Source: Magnolia sinica
Taxonomy: Eukaryota > Streptophyta > Magnoliopsida > Magnoliales > Magnoliaceae
Direction of reading: 5' to 3'
Assembly: GCF_029962835.1 (NCBI RefSeq)
Contig: NC_080574.1
Coordinates: forward strand, 41,036,501 to 41,100,500
DNA length: 64,000 nt
Shown: positions 10,363 to 23,865 of the stretch, one piece after another
Position numbering within the stretch: the first letter of the stretch is position 1
Layout: each line of letters begins with the position of its first letter
Position numbers and translations under genes: made by a program
The notes under the pieces: generated by a model
The model's input: the letters and a program-made list of their open reading frames with translations, nothing else
What the model was told of the DNA's origin: nothing
Database searches by the model: none

Positions 10363-13300
10363 ATGGAATCTCGATCGAGAAGCGTCTCCAGCTGCAGATT
10401 TCTTCTCATTTCTATCTTACAGGTAAGCAAGAGATCGATCTCATCTCAATCCCCCAAGCCTCCTCTCTCTCTCTCTCTCTCCCTACTGCAAGATTTCTCT
10501 CAGTTTTGAAATCTCACTTGATTGATCTGTATCTGTTTCAGATATCTTCGTTCTTGCTAATTCTTGTTACAATTTCAATTTCAGATGATGATGAATCCAA
10601 TTTCTGATTAGGGTTTATCGTTCCTTAATGTTGTTTCGGTCATTTAGGGATGAATTCTCATGGTTATGATTACTGTTTGTCCGAAAACATCGTTCCATAG
10701 AATTCGAATTGTGTCAGATTATGTTTAGCCTTAAAATCAAGAAAATCCGTGGTTTCTTTGATTTTTCGCTTTTGTTTGGATTTCGTCTTACTGTGGATAA
10801 AATGAGATTGTATACGGAGTTCAGTAGCTAAGACAATATAATAAGGTAGCCTTCTGTTCATTATGCTTTTGATCATACTGATCCAGCTAATTTGCATCTT
10901 GCTTCCCAAAGATGCTTCGATTCGAGAATCCTGATCATTTGATTGTTGAAAATCTCAAGAAAACCTTGTTTATTATTATTATTATTGATTGATTGATTTT
11001 TCGCTTTTGTTTGGACTTTGTCTTAGTGTGGAAAATGCTAGATCCTATAAAGAGTTCAGAAGCCAAGACAATATAATAAGGTTACTCACCTTCAGTTCAT
11101 TATGCTGTTGATTACACAGATACAGCTAATTTGCATTTTACTCCCAAACGATGCTTTAATTGAAGAAACTCTGACTGTATGGCCATTGGAAAACTCAAGA
11201 GAATTGTGATTTCTTTGATTTTTTATTTTATTTTATTTTATTTTTTTTTTCAAAAAAAATTTATTTTTTATATTTTTTATTGTCTTTTTTTTAGTTGGGA
11301 AAATGCAAGATCCTACACATCGTTCAGAAGCCAAGGACAATATAATAAGGTTACTTGCCTTCTGTTCATTATGCTTTTGATCACCCAGATACAGCTAATT
11401 GCATTTTACATCCAAAAGATGCTTTCATTAGAGCATGGTCTAAAATTGGTGTATCGGGTATCATATTGTTCACCACCAATGCAGTCATGTATAGCTGTAT
11501 CAGGCTATTTTGGGCCAATATGGACTGATACAGCCATATCATACATGGTTGATATGGGAATGTCTTGGGCGATGCGCAGTTTCAGAGAATCCTTTAAACC
11601 TTGGGTTGGAGAATCCTGAGTGTTTGATAGTTGAGAGCTTCTCCTGTTAAATGTGAACTGTGGCCCATTTTCTGTCAGCTGGCTATTTGCAGGCCTTTCC
11701 TTAAATGGCTATCATAGTCCTTGATTTTTGGGCCATGCATGCCAAATCAAATGTTCTGATCATCATTGCATGTGCCATATGTACGGTGGAGATGTTCTGG
11801 ATGGTACTCCATGGAGTTCTTAATAAGAGTAACATTGCACTCCCTTTAATTTTTGGGAGTGATTAGACTATTTTGATTTTTGGACTGAATGACCCTACTG
11901 TCACATGATTCCAAAGCTGGTAGCGTCATTAGGTTTAGGATGATAAGGAGAGATTAAGGTGGTGTTTTTAGGACCAGTGGGTTTGGGGAACTGAAAAAGA
12001 AGAAGAAGAAGAAGAAGCAGAGATCTGGGTATTAAGAGACTGGGAATTTTTGAAGCATCTTCTTCTCTGCTGGTTACAGTGGAAGGAGGCTTAAATGATG
12101 CTATTATTTGGTTCATCTTAAAATCTGGAAACATAGAAATGTTTTTATTTATTTATTTATTTTTAAATTTTAAATTTTATTTACTATAAATGAGATTACA
12201 GACTTAGTACTTGGCATTCACGTTTCAGTTAGACACACACATACAAGAAAAAAAGACAGCATGTTTCCTTTAGTCATATTTTGAGGGAGGTTATTGTGAT
12301 AGTCTATGCACTATCGAAAGAGTGTTGGATGTGATCCACTTGATGTATTCGACCACCGTTTCCTTTATGTGGATGTAACATTCATACTCTCTATATTACT
12401 TTAACGTAGTTGTTTATGAGTAAAAACAATCATACTAAGGAGATAATCAAAACAGCTAATGTGCTCTTGGCCTCATAAAAATGCGCATTGGAGATTGATT
12501 CTGGGTGATGGATGAATTGGGATTGTGTTTGTGCAAAGTTCCAAACATTGGATCTTAGTTTCTCCAGCACATCTGTGTAATGTATAAAGAGATATGCTGG
12601 GAAATCTGAGCTTTTATATCTGAAGTTGTACTTGAGCCAGATGTGCTTTTAGATTTGGAACCAGGTTCATGCCGGATCTTGAACTTGATCTGTGCAAATT
12701 TGTTTCTTTTCTTTAGCTGGAAAAAGCTACGATCCTTGGATCCTTCACAAAACTGGACCAACCAAGTTGGATACTCGGGTACTTTGGATAAGGGTAATGA
12801 TGAAGGATCCCCTGTGAACACTGTGAACATGGTCTTTGCTAAATATGCCCCTTAGTTTCATCATAACCTCTCTATCAGGCTACTTGAGTACCTAATTCTG
12901 GGCTTGTAAGCACAGTTCTAAACATCGGTTTGGAGTAAGACTTAATTGGAGGCCAAAACTGATACCACTCACCCTGGCTTGCTCTGATTCGGTTGGAATC
13001 ACTCCAACTTTCTCTCGTTTTGAAGTTCGACTCACCTGGTTGCTTCTTTAATTCACCAGAATACTGGGTCAACTTGGCTTTGGACGATATTTCAAACCAT
13101 GCATGTGAGCCACCACCTTGGACTTTCTTATTTGTAATTTTATATGTATTTTTTTAGCACATTTCACTAATGCTGGGACAACTGGACAAGTCTAATGATG
13201 ATGATGGCGGCAGCGGCAGCGGCAATGATTTCACATTAGTCACAATGTTGTGATTGAGCTAGCTAACTCATTCTAATTAAATATTATTTATTGGTTTATA

Positions 13301-16300
13301 ACTCACCTCATTTCAAATGCCGAGCTATGGGTTGTGTGTGATGTCCCAATGATGATGCCTATGAAGCACAGCTATTATAAAATTGATTGCCTAATTATTA
13401 GGTTTGTTGATTCGCTCCCTTGAGAAAGTTTCTATGTTCTCTGCTGGCAGTTCTGTTATTGTTGTTTCTCCTATATATTCTATGTACATTAAAAGGTTTG
13501 CTCATGCTATGCTTGTTGTATAACAGTATTTTTCTGACCCTTTACAAGTCATTCATGTTGCTGTAGGTCATGTTATTTATATCTGTGGTGGGAGCAGACA
13601 CATCAGAGGCAGGTTCCCATATAAAGTCTGATACTCCAGCACTGTAAGATCACTTAACATGAGCATGCCACCATGCCCACATATATTGATCGAAGGAAAA
13701 GATTTTTGTGAAGACCAATGAAATATATGTTTATGATTATCTATATAATCCTAACTTCATGTCAAATCACCATATTGGTAAATAGTTGGCTTTTGTCACA
13801 ACTTGAGTCACAAGCTCACGCAATCTAATGCTGATACACAATCCGACTCATGTATATTTAACTTTGTATTTGTACTTTAAACTTTTTTGGTTTACATGTC
13901 AAAACCATGGTTCATAGTATCTTCCAAGAGTTGGATTTTTATCTGCACAGTTGTGCTGGACTTGATTGGAACTGGGATGATATGTCTTGAGAATTGTCAT
14001 GATTTGAACTTCTGTACTTCCGCAAATTTTGATGCTTTTTCTGTATTTACTTTTCCTTTTTCTGTAATTTCTGATCTTTATATTCTCTATTATTTAAATG
14101 ATTTCGATGCCATTTCGATGCCGGACCCATTCAAATTGGGTTGGTTTGAGCACTGTGATCTGGCTTGGTTCCTGATGATGGGCGCTGAGATGGATATTTT
14201 GAACCAAGGTCCAGACTCTTTTTTTAGTTACTTTGTTAGGATAACTTGATTTAGTTTGCGTTAGTTGGTGTAAGGAAATATGAATCATGCTTGTGACATG
14301 TTGTGGATAATCCCATGTTATGTTTTTATTTCCCTTTCTTTTACTGATTCCTATCAATGATCGCTCAGCCAATGTAGTATTGCTATTAGGATTTTTAACT
14401 TCCCCGAGCTTTAGGAGACTAATTTTCCTTTCATTTCCATTATATCATTCCTTGTCGTTTGTATGACATTCGTAGCTTGAACATGCTAGTTTATACATAG
14501 ACACACCCACACACATAACAGTACACATCTGAACACATCTGTGTATTTATGCATGTATCTGTTGACATGCTGTTTTCATTCAATAGCCTGTGTAATTTGC
14601 TGTGAATTTTACTTTTTCCAGCCAAAGCAATTCTGGAGGATATCGACACCTGTCTGGTTGTGAGAAATGTGGTGATGGAAAGGTTTAACTCAGCTCATGA
14701 CTTTTTTCTTTCTATACTAGCATTTGCCTTTGATTTTTTTTTTTTTTTTTTCACTCCTTTCGGTTTCATATATTGTTGAGAACACAATCAACACCAAACA
14801 AAAATTATGCATTTTGAAACATAATTGCTCAACTTAAACTAATGTACAAATTAAACTAAGTAAAGCAATTTAACACTACGGCTTCCAAGCCATTAGTGGG
14901 TCCAAGCACACAGACTATAAAGGATGTGACAATTAAGCAACTAGTCTATAAACATGATAGTGCACATGTGTGTGTGTGTGTGTGAGATGTGCTACCTAAC
15001 AACTCTTAGTATTCATTTAATCATGCATACATATAATTAAATATTCACCACATAAGCATAATTAAACAAGTGCTCAAATACAATTCAAAACACAAGCGTG
15101 TATGGTGGTTTAATTTCCCTACTTCACTCCCGGTGGACCCACTCAACACATAAGTGTATCGGATTTCACTATCGGAGGTTTTAAATCACGTTCACCTCTA
15201 ACTTTTACAATCCTACACAAGGACCGGCTTGCTTAGAGACTTGTGTGGTTTTGTATAGGCTCACCACGAACCTCGGTCATAGTCTAAAGATTTATGTTTA
15301 CTGCCGACGGAGGCTTCCATGGAGATTAACATGTACGCACCCGTGTCAGGTGGATTCGGCTCTACACAAGAGGTTAGGTCTTACACAAGAACCTATTCGA
15401 ATTTGAGTTACAAACTTTTACCCTGAATCATACACAGGGAAAGAGAGTATTGACTAACTCAATAACACTTGTTGAATTGAGACTCGTTGATGTGCCGTAT
15501 TAGGTTGCTTGATTGATGCTCTTCCATGCTTCAATCAACCCCCCTTTACTCCCTCGATCATGATGTCGATGCTTTACCAAGGCTTCAAATCCAATATCAT
15601 CCACCTTGCATGTAGTGCTCCTTAAAGGTGATCAAGGTGATGGAATGTTGGGTAGAATATTCTACAACTAATGAAAAGTTGAAATTCCTAGGGGATTTTA
15701 CTATATGGACACTCTAGAGGTTGATAAACGCTAAAATTTGCCAATAGAAACAGTGTCTAAATTCTAGAGAAGGCTTGGGATCATGATCTTCTTGTAGAGG
15801 AGCATATAATGCTCTTTAGAGTGAATAATCATTAAGAAGAGAGTAAGGATTTCATTGGGATAGAGCCTATGAGGTTTTGTAGTGCTTGTGATGCAATAGG
15901 GTATATGCAATGCCAAAATCCACCATTTCCACATGGATCCGATTGCTAGATTTATAGGAAAAATGCTCTAACGGATCTATAACAACTAGTCTTTGTTCGC
16001 ATCGAATTAGCCTATGGAAAAACCATAAATGTTGCTGGACAAATTTTGGTGCCTTTGGTCGGACCGAACATGACCTTCGATCTCACCAAATCCAGCCGAA
16101 GGTCTTTCCAGTTGGAGCCGAAATACACTATTTTTCAAGAAGGCTTGCTGACCCTTTTTTGTTCATTTTCGATCGAACTGAATTCACAGTTCAGTGGCAC
16201 CAAGTCTAGCTGGAGGTCTATTCGGCTATAGCCAAATTATGATGAAATTTAGGGCTGTGCTTGCTGTCTTGTTCCGACCAATTTCGGTGGGACCGAAGGG

Positions 16301-18713
16301 GTATTCGGAGGAACCAAAGGTTGCTAAATTTGTGCAGTTATTATAACAACTCGGGATTGCTAAAGCCAATCTAAGGTTGATCAATTTAGGCTCCCATGGC
16401 GTGAGGGATGATCGATAGAATATTTACCTATTAAGGTTAAGATCATCTAGAGGTTTAGGTTGTTTTGAGTTAAGGGTTAAGATCACCAAGGCACCTCATA
16501 CACTCGTTCTTTTGCTCTTGATGCTTTAACTTCACTTGTGTCTTCGGTCTTCAGCTTCCAAGGGTTCAACCGATTACATGACATATGGACTCACGTGATT
16601 GACAAATAGGGTGCATAAATCAGTGTACTAACACTTTCTACTATCCTTTTGGATATTTCACCAAAGGTATCTTGTGGAGTTTGTGAAAAGTTGGGGTGTT
16701 GGTCCCTTCAAGGAAAGGGGAAGTATCCTTTGTTGAGTATCACCCCTGGGGAATATAGGAAGAGCAAAATAATCACATTTTCAACAATGTGATGGAGTTT
16801 ATCCGGAAGACTCTGAAGATAAAAGTGCTAATTGATAAAGTGCGCTCTTATTATGCTTGAGTTTCGTTGGGTTCATGATATTTGTTTTTATGTGGATCTC
16901 ATTGCAAATTCTGAATCGAGGAGGGCCAAGGATGTCTTGAGGTGGATGAACCCTCATAATTGTTGGAGTGGAGGTTTTGATGGTTCTTGTATGGGTAATT
17001 GGGCCCTTTTGGTGTGGGAGGAATTCTTCGTCAGGATAATAGCCAAGTTTGAATGTTTTTCTCCGGCCCCATCTAATGGTTGGTGGAATTTGAATTTTGA
17101 TGGTTCTCTGGTAACCCTGGCCCCTATGTTGTGGGAGGAATCCTTTGCTATGATGATGGTCAAGCTTGCAGCTTGCATGTCTCTCTCCAGACATGCTTAG
17201 TTGGGGGATACATTACAAGTGGAGGCTATGGGCCTAAGGCCCTTTTGGGGAAGGGTTAGGGATTTTTAAGATTTTTTTGGGGGGCTGCTTATTGTTGAAG
17301 GATACTCTAGGAATGTCATTTCTGAGCTCCTAGGACCATTTGGAACCGTGGTCTAGTCTTCATCTTTGATGAGATTCACTGATATCCATGTCAATGGTGA
17401 ACGGTTTGTTTACCCATGCAAAGAGATGGGCTAACAAGTTGGTCAATAGGTTGGTCAAAATAGAATATTATTACCCAACCTTTTTATTGGGATTTCTTTT
17501 CCTATTTCTTGTGCTTCGTTTCACCTTAAATAAAAAATTTGCTCTCTCCCCCTCTCCCTCTCTTTAATGAAGAAGAAGAAGAAATTATATCAAATGGTCA
17601 ATTGGTCATTTGAAGAAGAAATTATATCAAATGGACGTGTGAAGACACAAACTGGCAACATCTAAGAACTAATATTATGCATGCAGACTTCCATCATCAA
17701 TTCTTTGAGCAATTATATCAAATGGACATGTGAAGACACAAACTGGCAACATGTAAACCAATATTAGAAGTGTGGGTTGGTAAACCAATATTGGATATGT
17801 GAAGACACAAACTGGCAACATGTAGACCAATATTACCAAGTACAATTATATCAAATGACATAGTGAAGATACGAAATGGCAACATGTAAGCCAATATTAG
17901 CAATTATGGTTGGTAATAACTTCTTGACACGGATGTTTGAACTGGCAAAAGGTACAAATTTTGTTTAGATGAGTATCAAATGATTATTCACCTATGAATA
18001 GTGCATGTAGAAACTTAAAATGGACTTAATATTTAAAAAAGATATTGTTTCATTGTTTGTGTGATACAAATGAAATAATTCTTTGAACTTCCCTCCTCAA
18101 TTCTACATATTTCTTGACACAGATGTTTGAACTGGCAACAGATACAAATTTTGTTTAGAAAAGTATCAGGTGATTATCATCTACTAAGTAGATGTGGTTG
18201 TGTGCAGATACTGCCTTTGTCTTAGTCATCATTACTGGATGTTGGATGAATGAGGACAAAATATGACAAGGGTGCCTCAGTTGGAAAAATTAACATCCAC
18301 TGAATCAGAACAATATATTTTCTTTAAGAAAGCAGATATAGTCATAATCCAGTAACCATCTTTATCTTTATGCAGGACATTGACATTATTGTGACTTACA
18401 CGGATGTTTCTGGTGACATTCGAATAGCTAACATCAAATCAAAGGACTTGTCCCCTTCCTGGGTCTGGGAGGATCCGAACAATAAGAACCATGACTGGAT
18501 AAATGACAGTCAGGTGCCCCCTCCCTCTCTATCTTACTGTTGAATTTGGTATGAATCATCAGAAATACATGTCCAATCATTTAAGGTTGTTGCAGTGTCA
18601 GAAAATAGGAATGCCATATGTTTCATGTGAAGCACCAGAAAACTTCTCTTCATATTAGGATTTCATGTAATAGATTTTGACTTCCTGGCTGTTTTGTTTG
18701 TTTCCTTCAATTT

Positions 18714-18752
<39 letters not shown>

Positions 18753-21700
18753 ACTGGTGGCTATGGTTCGGTTGCATTTAGATCAAGAAGTTGTGATTGA
18801 TTTGTGATCTATTTTCGTTATTTAGGACACTATCTTACATTTTCTTCATCTCCCACTCTGTCAGGGGAGAGAAAAGCCATTTCATGTGACGGATGGATCG
18901 GAAGAGAGCAATAGAACTTTTACTGATGAACATAGTGAAGGAGCAGTTCAATATAAACGAGACACACAAGTTAGTCCAGTAAAGATACAGCGTCGGGTAA
19001 GAAATGCCAAATTCTTCTACTCCCATTCTCTCCATTTTTGTGGCATGACGTGTTACATTTTCTCATCTTGCAGAAAATGCGACAGAAAAGACGAGAAGAG
19101 CGAACTGCAGAACTAATCCGACAGAACCCACAGACAGAAAACCAGATGCAAGAAGCAGCCATCGAACGCGCAAAGCAGTTTAACAACACTGTCAGGGGGA
19201 AATACAGCATATGGAGAAGAGAGTACAGCAACCGGCACTCTGATTCGATTTTGAAACTTATGCGGGATCAGATCATAATGGCCAAAGCATATGGGAGCAT
19301 TGCTCGGTCCAAAAATGAGAATTATCTGTACAACTCTCTGAAGAAACATATCAGAGAAAGTCAAAGGGCTATTGGAGAAGCAAATTCAGATGTTGAATTG
19401 CAGCCGGGGTATTTCTCTCATCTTTTCCCGCCAGTTTTACCACATTCTGCATTCATAGTAGTCACGCTAGAAATCTCTCTAATTACAGTGCGTTTGAACG
19501 AGTGAAAGAAATGGGTAATGCTTTATCAATGGCAAAAGACAAGTTATATGACTGCGCTCTAGTTGCAAGGAAGTTACGGGCCATGCTTCAGACAACCGAA
19601 GAGAGTATTACTGCACTGAAGAAGCAAAGCGCATTCTTGATTCAACTTGCAGCGAAGACACTCCCCAAGTCCATACACTGCCTCTCTCTACAGCTCACAA
19701 CAGATTACTTACTGCAGGATCGTGGTAGCAGAGAGGTTCTGGATGCAGACAAGATTGAGGACCCTGCTCTCCACCATTATGCCATATTCTCGGATAACGT
19801 GCTTGCCACATCTGTGGTTGTTAATTCCACTACGCAACATGCACAGGAACCTGAGAAGCATGTCTTCCATATTGTCACAGATAGGCTGAATGTTGCAGCT
19901 ATGAAGATGTGGTTTCTTGTCAATGCTCCAGCAGATGTAACGATCGAAGTTAAGAACATTGATGATTTCAAGTGGCTCAATTCTTCATATTGTTCTGTTC
20001 TCCGCCAGCTTGAATCTGCACGGATAAAAGAATACTACTTCAAGGCAAATCACCCGTCCACCCTCTCTGCCGGGGATGAGAATCTCAAATATAGGAACCC
20101 AAAGTACCTGTCTATGCTGAACCATTTGAGATTCTACCTACCTGAGGTGTACCCGAAGCTTGACAAGATACTGTTTTTGGATGATGATATCGTCGTTCAG
20201 AAGGATCTGACACCTCTTTGGTCCATCGATCTTCAAGGGATGGTGAATGGTGCAGTAGAGACCTGTAAAGAAAGCTTCCATCGGTTTGATAAATATCTCA
20301 ACTTCTCGAACCCATTGATATCTCAGAATTTTGATCCAAATGCTTGTGGATGGGCGTTTGGAATGAATATGTTTGACCTCAAGGAGTGGAAGAAGCGGAA
20401 CATGACTGGAGTCTATCATCGGTGGCAAGATATGGTAAGGAACTTCTTCTTTCTTTTTCTCTGCAAGCTCTTTCCCCATTTTCTGGGAAAATGGAACCTG
20501 GGTATACTGCACAAATTTCCTTATTTGGTTCCTTGTACTCAAACCGGACACATGGTAAAGTAGTCGATAATGCAGATTGTTCATTAAGTGGTCCCATCAT
20601 GAATGGAACACTTGATTGGTGGACGTTCCCCGTTTGATACATGCTGTTTCCAATTATCATTTTGATCATGGCTGATCTGTTTTTGATGGTTAAAATCATC
20701 TGATCAGTTAGATTCTAGTAGGGTGGGACCCACCCAATGAACAATCTAGAATCAGGGTCATGGACCTTTGTACCACTTGTGCATTATTTATTTATTTTGT
20801 GGGAGCAGAGGGAGCAACACTGATTAATGGTGTTCTAAATAAATAATGTCTTTTTCCTCTTTACACTGTTTTGCCATGTAGCACCAGTGGCCGAAGCGTG
20901 CTGCTTTTCTTGTTGTCCCACATGCCAATGCTTCTTTTCCCTGGAGACCTACATGTTGGTGTTTGCACTAGGATGAGGTGTTTGTCATAGAGGTGGGCAT
21001 CGAGCCGAGCCGAGTCAAGTTGAGGTGGGCCAAGCTCGGCTCGGCTTGTCCATGCTATACTTGAGTTCGAGCTCGAGCTCGAGCTCGGCCTCGAGCTCAA
21101 CATTGAAGCTTGGCTTGTTTGCCAAATCTATCGAGTCGAGTTTGAGTCGAGCTAGTGGTTCGAGTCGAGTCGAGTTTACCTCGGAGCTCGAGCTTGTTGG
21201 GTGAGATATTAATGGATTCTGTTCTTGATCCTCCTCCATTGATGAAAAATTCAAAAATCTTAGGAGAATCAAGGCAAAACCTGATGAAAAAATCAAACAA
21301 AGCTTCGAATCAGATGAGGAAACTTGTAAGAACCGATCTGCTCTTGATCTTCTTCCACCAGCAGAAATCCAAGTACTAAAAAAGAAACAGAGCAGAACAC
21401 AGATCAGAAATCCAAGTAAAGAGCTCTAGCCAAGCAGATCATTGGATTTCCTTGAAGCTCTAACAAATCTGAGAAGAACCCATCTCGGATTTCTTAGGTT
21501 TCTTGCCCAAGAAGTAGATCTCAAGAGATTGAAATCATACTATTGTGGAGCTGAAATGAAAACTGGTGATGGTGGTCCGGGCGGGCGGGCATGCAGCTGG
21601 CAGCGGGTAGAGAAAGAGTAGAAAGGGAAACGGGGGCGCGTGCGGTCGGGTAGAGACTTTAGGGTTTTATTTATTTATTTATTTATTTTAAGTTAAAAGT

Positions 21701-23578
21701 TAAAACTTATATTAATATAATATATATAATATATAATATATTTATTAATTGAGCCGAGTTGAGCTTGAGTTCGAGCTTCGAGTCGAGTCGAGTTGAAATG
21801 CCCCCTGGTCGAACTCGGCTCCAACTCAACTCGAGCTTCAAATAATTAGATTGACTCGGCCTGAATCGGCCATTCAAGCCGAGTCAATCCGAGTTGACTC
21901 GAGCCGAGTCGAGCGAGTTTTTCGAGCTAGCTCGACTTGTGAACAGCCCTAGTTTGTCATGAGCTAGGATCCTTTGGCCTATCAGGATGCCTGAGCATGG
22001 ATTGCAGGGGATATGCCTAAAAAGACATGAATACAAAGGATTGTTCTACCATATATTATGAAATGATTTACTGCACATCCAGCTCTCGTTCCATATATGG
22101 ATACAACAACATGCAACACAAGCAGACAATGAACTCTCCTTTTCCGGTTATTTATTTATTTTTTAGAGCATGAACTTGAAGCAAATAGATGGCTCTTTTC
22201 CATGCTGGCTCTGATGATGACTTGCTTGGATGAGAGTCTCTGAATCCTAAGTTTTGGGTCTCCACTTCCATGAGAAAATATGTTTGGAGATCTCTGTCAG
22301 GGACTGCTCGTCAAGTGTCTACCTCAAGAAACCAATTAGAGCATCTCTCAGGATTTTTATAGTTCCTTAGCAGCTGCTTCACTCACCACCAGCGTCTTCT
22401 TAGTAACATCTCTCCTTTCTCTTCCCCAGTCCATAGAAGCCAAGGCCTCAGCTCAGGGCATTTACAAAGTTCATACCATGTGTTTCTGGATTGTTAGCCT
22501 GCTGGAGTCTTATTGCTCCTGATTCAGTCCCATCTATTACTCTTGCCTGATGATGATTGCTGCCCATCAATTGGGGGTGATTCTGAGATTGCTCTGCACT
22601 GCGCAACTCCTTTGCAAAATCAACATGGATGATTCTGCCCCTAAACCCACCTCGTTGAGATGATTGATAGCTCTCTGGGCTTCCCACTCCCATTTGAATC
22701 TAATAAAATAAAACCACGATGTCTGCCAGATATTTTGTCCCTTGGTAAGAAGGTATCAATCACCTCCCCAAATGGTTTGAAGCATCTGGTCAATTCTTCT
22801 TTTTTGTTGTTGAAAGGAAGCTTGATAGGAGAGGGTGATCAGATCCTTCTTTGGATGCCTTTCAAGTTCAAGAGCTCTCCTGCAGTCCACCTTCGTGGAG
22901 TTGTTCTTCTTCTGTTAGCACAATGCTCGATTTGTCCAGTAGTTGACACATCCGGACAAAAGAGTAATGGCCTTGGTGTAAGCATCAATGGCAGCTCCAA
23001 ATTGATCTTTCTCAAAGGTGTTGCTGTCTTGATTCAGAAGTTCGGCTTGCTTGGCTGTGATTGGCACCACCGGTACCATCCCCCTCCCTCCTTCCCTCTG
23101 AGATCTCAGAAAAGTAGAATAAAATCAGAGGGATTTTATTTATATTTATATTTTTCAGTCACCGTAGACATCTATTGATTTTCTGAAAGTCAAATCTGAC
23201 ACCTTCCAACTATGTCGGCGCCAATAAATGCATCATTCTCTTAGCAAAATGAAGTACTCACAATGTGTTTTTTTTTTGGTTATGCAGAATGAAGAGCGGA
23301 CCCTTTGGAAGCTCGGGTCGCTGCCGCCTGGTTTGATAACATTTTACAACCTGACCTACCCGCTGGAACGAAGCTGGCATGTGTTGGGGCTTGGTTATGA
23401 CCCTGCTCTCAACCAAACCGAGATCGAGAATGCGGCTGTCATTCACTACAACGGGAACTACAAGCCGTGGCTAGATCTGGCCATCACCAAATACAAGGTA
23501 TACTGGTCCAAGTTTGTCATGTCAGATAATCCTTACCTTCAACACTGCAACATTAACGAGTGGACTCTTCAGCCTTAA
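10363..23578 (+). CDS. GAUT3-like: GAUT family galacturonosyltransferase (GT8), GAUT3-like, eight exons
   Basis: The predicted exons are 10363-10422, 13567-13643, 14622-14682, 18376-18513, 18865-18996, 19074-19408, 19489-20434 and 23288-23578. All join in phase, giving 679 aa. GAUT enzymes add galacturonic acid from UDP-GalA to homogalacturonan in the Golgi. Residues 12-30 form a hydrophobic segment behind basic residues, fitting a type II membrane anchor. Residues 67-112 carry the DIDIIVTYTD and DLSPSWVWED stem motifs. The GT8 domain starts near 364 (HYAIFSDN), with the metal-binding LDDDIVVQ at 498-505, CGWAFGMN at 554, and HYNGNYKPW at 636-644. Length and the C-terminal region resemble Arabidopsis GAUT3 (about 680 aa). 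The donors of introns 2 (GTTTAA) and 4 (GTGCCC) are weak but are supported by frame and conserved protein. The ATG follows a TATA box and opens the anchor-coding exon. I am confident of the family and less so of the exact GAUT number. Confidence 0.93.
10730..11440. repeat. Triplicated segment of about 230-280 bp in GAUT intron 1
   Basis: Three successive blocks share, in the same order, a 'tcaagaaaa...tttctttgattttt' stretch, 'aagacaatataataaggt', 'ttcattatgctttt/gttgat' and 'acagctaattgcattt'-like words. They begin near 10735, 10960 and 11185. The third has acquired a T-rich insertion around 11220-11290. No coding content is seen. This explains part of the 3.1 kb length of intron 1. Confidence 0.8.
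14772..16640. repeat. Probable degenerate retroelement or LTR remnant in GAUT intron 3
   Basis: The stretch starts tgttgagaacacaatcaac immediately after a poly-T run and differs in texture from the surrounding AT-rich intron. It contains long non-repetitive sequence with stops in all frames, such as ggtggacccactcaacac and tcttccatgcttcaatc. The TGTTGA start is typical of LTR ends, but I could not find a matching end or target duplication, so the class is uncertain. Confidence 0.35.
17582..18175. repeat. Degenerate interspersed short repeats in GAUT intron 3
   Basis: The words aattatatcaaatggacat, gaagacacaaactggcaac and accaatatta recur at least four times between 17590 and 17900. A second word set (cttgacac, gatgtttgaactggcaa, acaaattttgtttag) occurs near 17923 and 18113. 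The pattern suggests repeated local duplication. No coding potential is seen. Confidence 0.65.
18716..18751. repeat. (CT)n microsatellite in GAUT intron 4
   Basis: A pure CT run of about 35 bp lies between exons 4 and 5, roughly 115 bp upstream of the exon 5 acceptor. Confidence 0.9.
20988..21951. mobile_element. hAT-type non-autonomous element with perfect 8-bp target duplication, in GAUT intron 7
   Basis: The element runs from TAGAGGTGGGCA to TGAACAGCCCTA (inverted: TAGGGCTGTTCA). It is flanked by the identical 8-mer GTTTGTCA at 20980-20987 and 21952-21959. Subterminal regions at both ends are dense in gagtcgag/gagctcg words, which are inverted between the two ends. Established knowledge: 8-bp duplications with short TA(G/C)-starting termini are typical of the hAT superfamily. 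No transposase frame is present. A related copy lies at 46017-46650. Confidence 0.85.
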
Positions 23579-23865
23579 CAGACAACAACAGGACGAGCAA
23601 GCTGTGTGACTGACTATTCTTTCTTTTTTACATCCATTCATTCTTTTCCTGCTAATGCTAGTCCTCTCTGTATAGCCAAATGGCAGTCAAGGAGTACTTT
23701 TAATGCCAATACTGGGAAAGCAATTCATTCTGTGAGATATGTTCCATTCATGCTGATATAAAGAAGAAAAAGAAAAAAGAAATTACAAGTTGTAGTGATG
23801 AATGCTTGTCACTTATTGAGATATTTTTGCTGTCTTCGATTCCAAACCTTTTGTTGATTTCACAG

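Noticed and set aside
13887-14249. A 120-codon + strand frame in GAUT intron 2
   Set aside because: No recognisable domain. It lies between well-supported exons, and the opposite strand is equally open, so it is probably intronic noise.
16799-17200. Overlapping open frames of about 120-130 codons on both strands in GAUT intron 3
   Set aside because: Neither has start context, domains or conserved motifs that I can recognise, and the area is transposon-like. The pieces 'GGFDGSCMGNWALLVWEEF' and 'NFDGSLVTLAP' hint at a plant retroelement RNase H-like remnant, but too little remains to call it.
20435-20563. Read-through of GAUT exon 7 past 20434 as an alternative C-terminus
   Set aside because: A standard GTAAGG donor at 20435, and exact continuation of conserved GT8 sequence in exon 8, show this is intron.
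23806-23865. Upstream in-frame ATG for the PPR gene adding 20 residues
   Set aside because: The later ATG gives MRFLKL, which resembles the start of the At2g17210 protein as I recall it. The upstream part could be a targeting extension but has no basic residues, so it is less likely.
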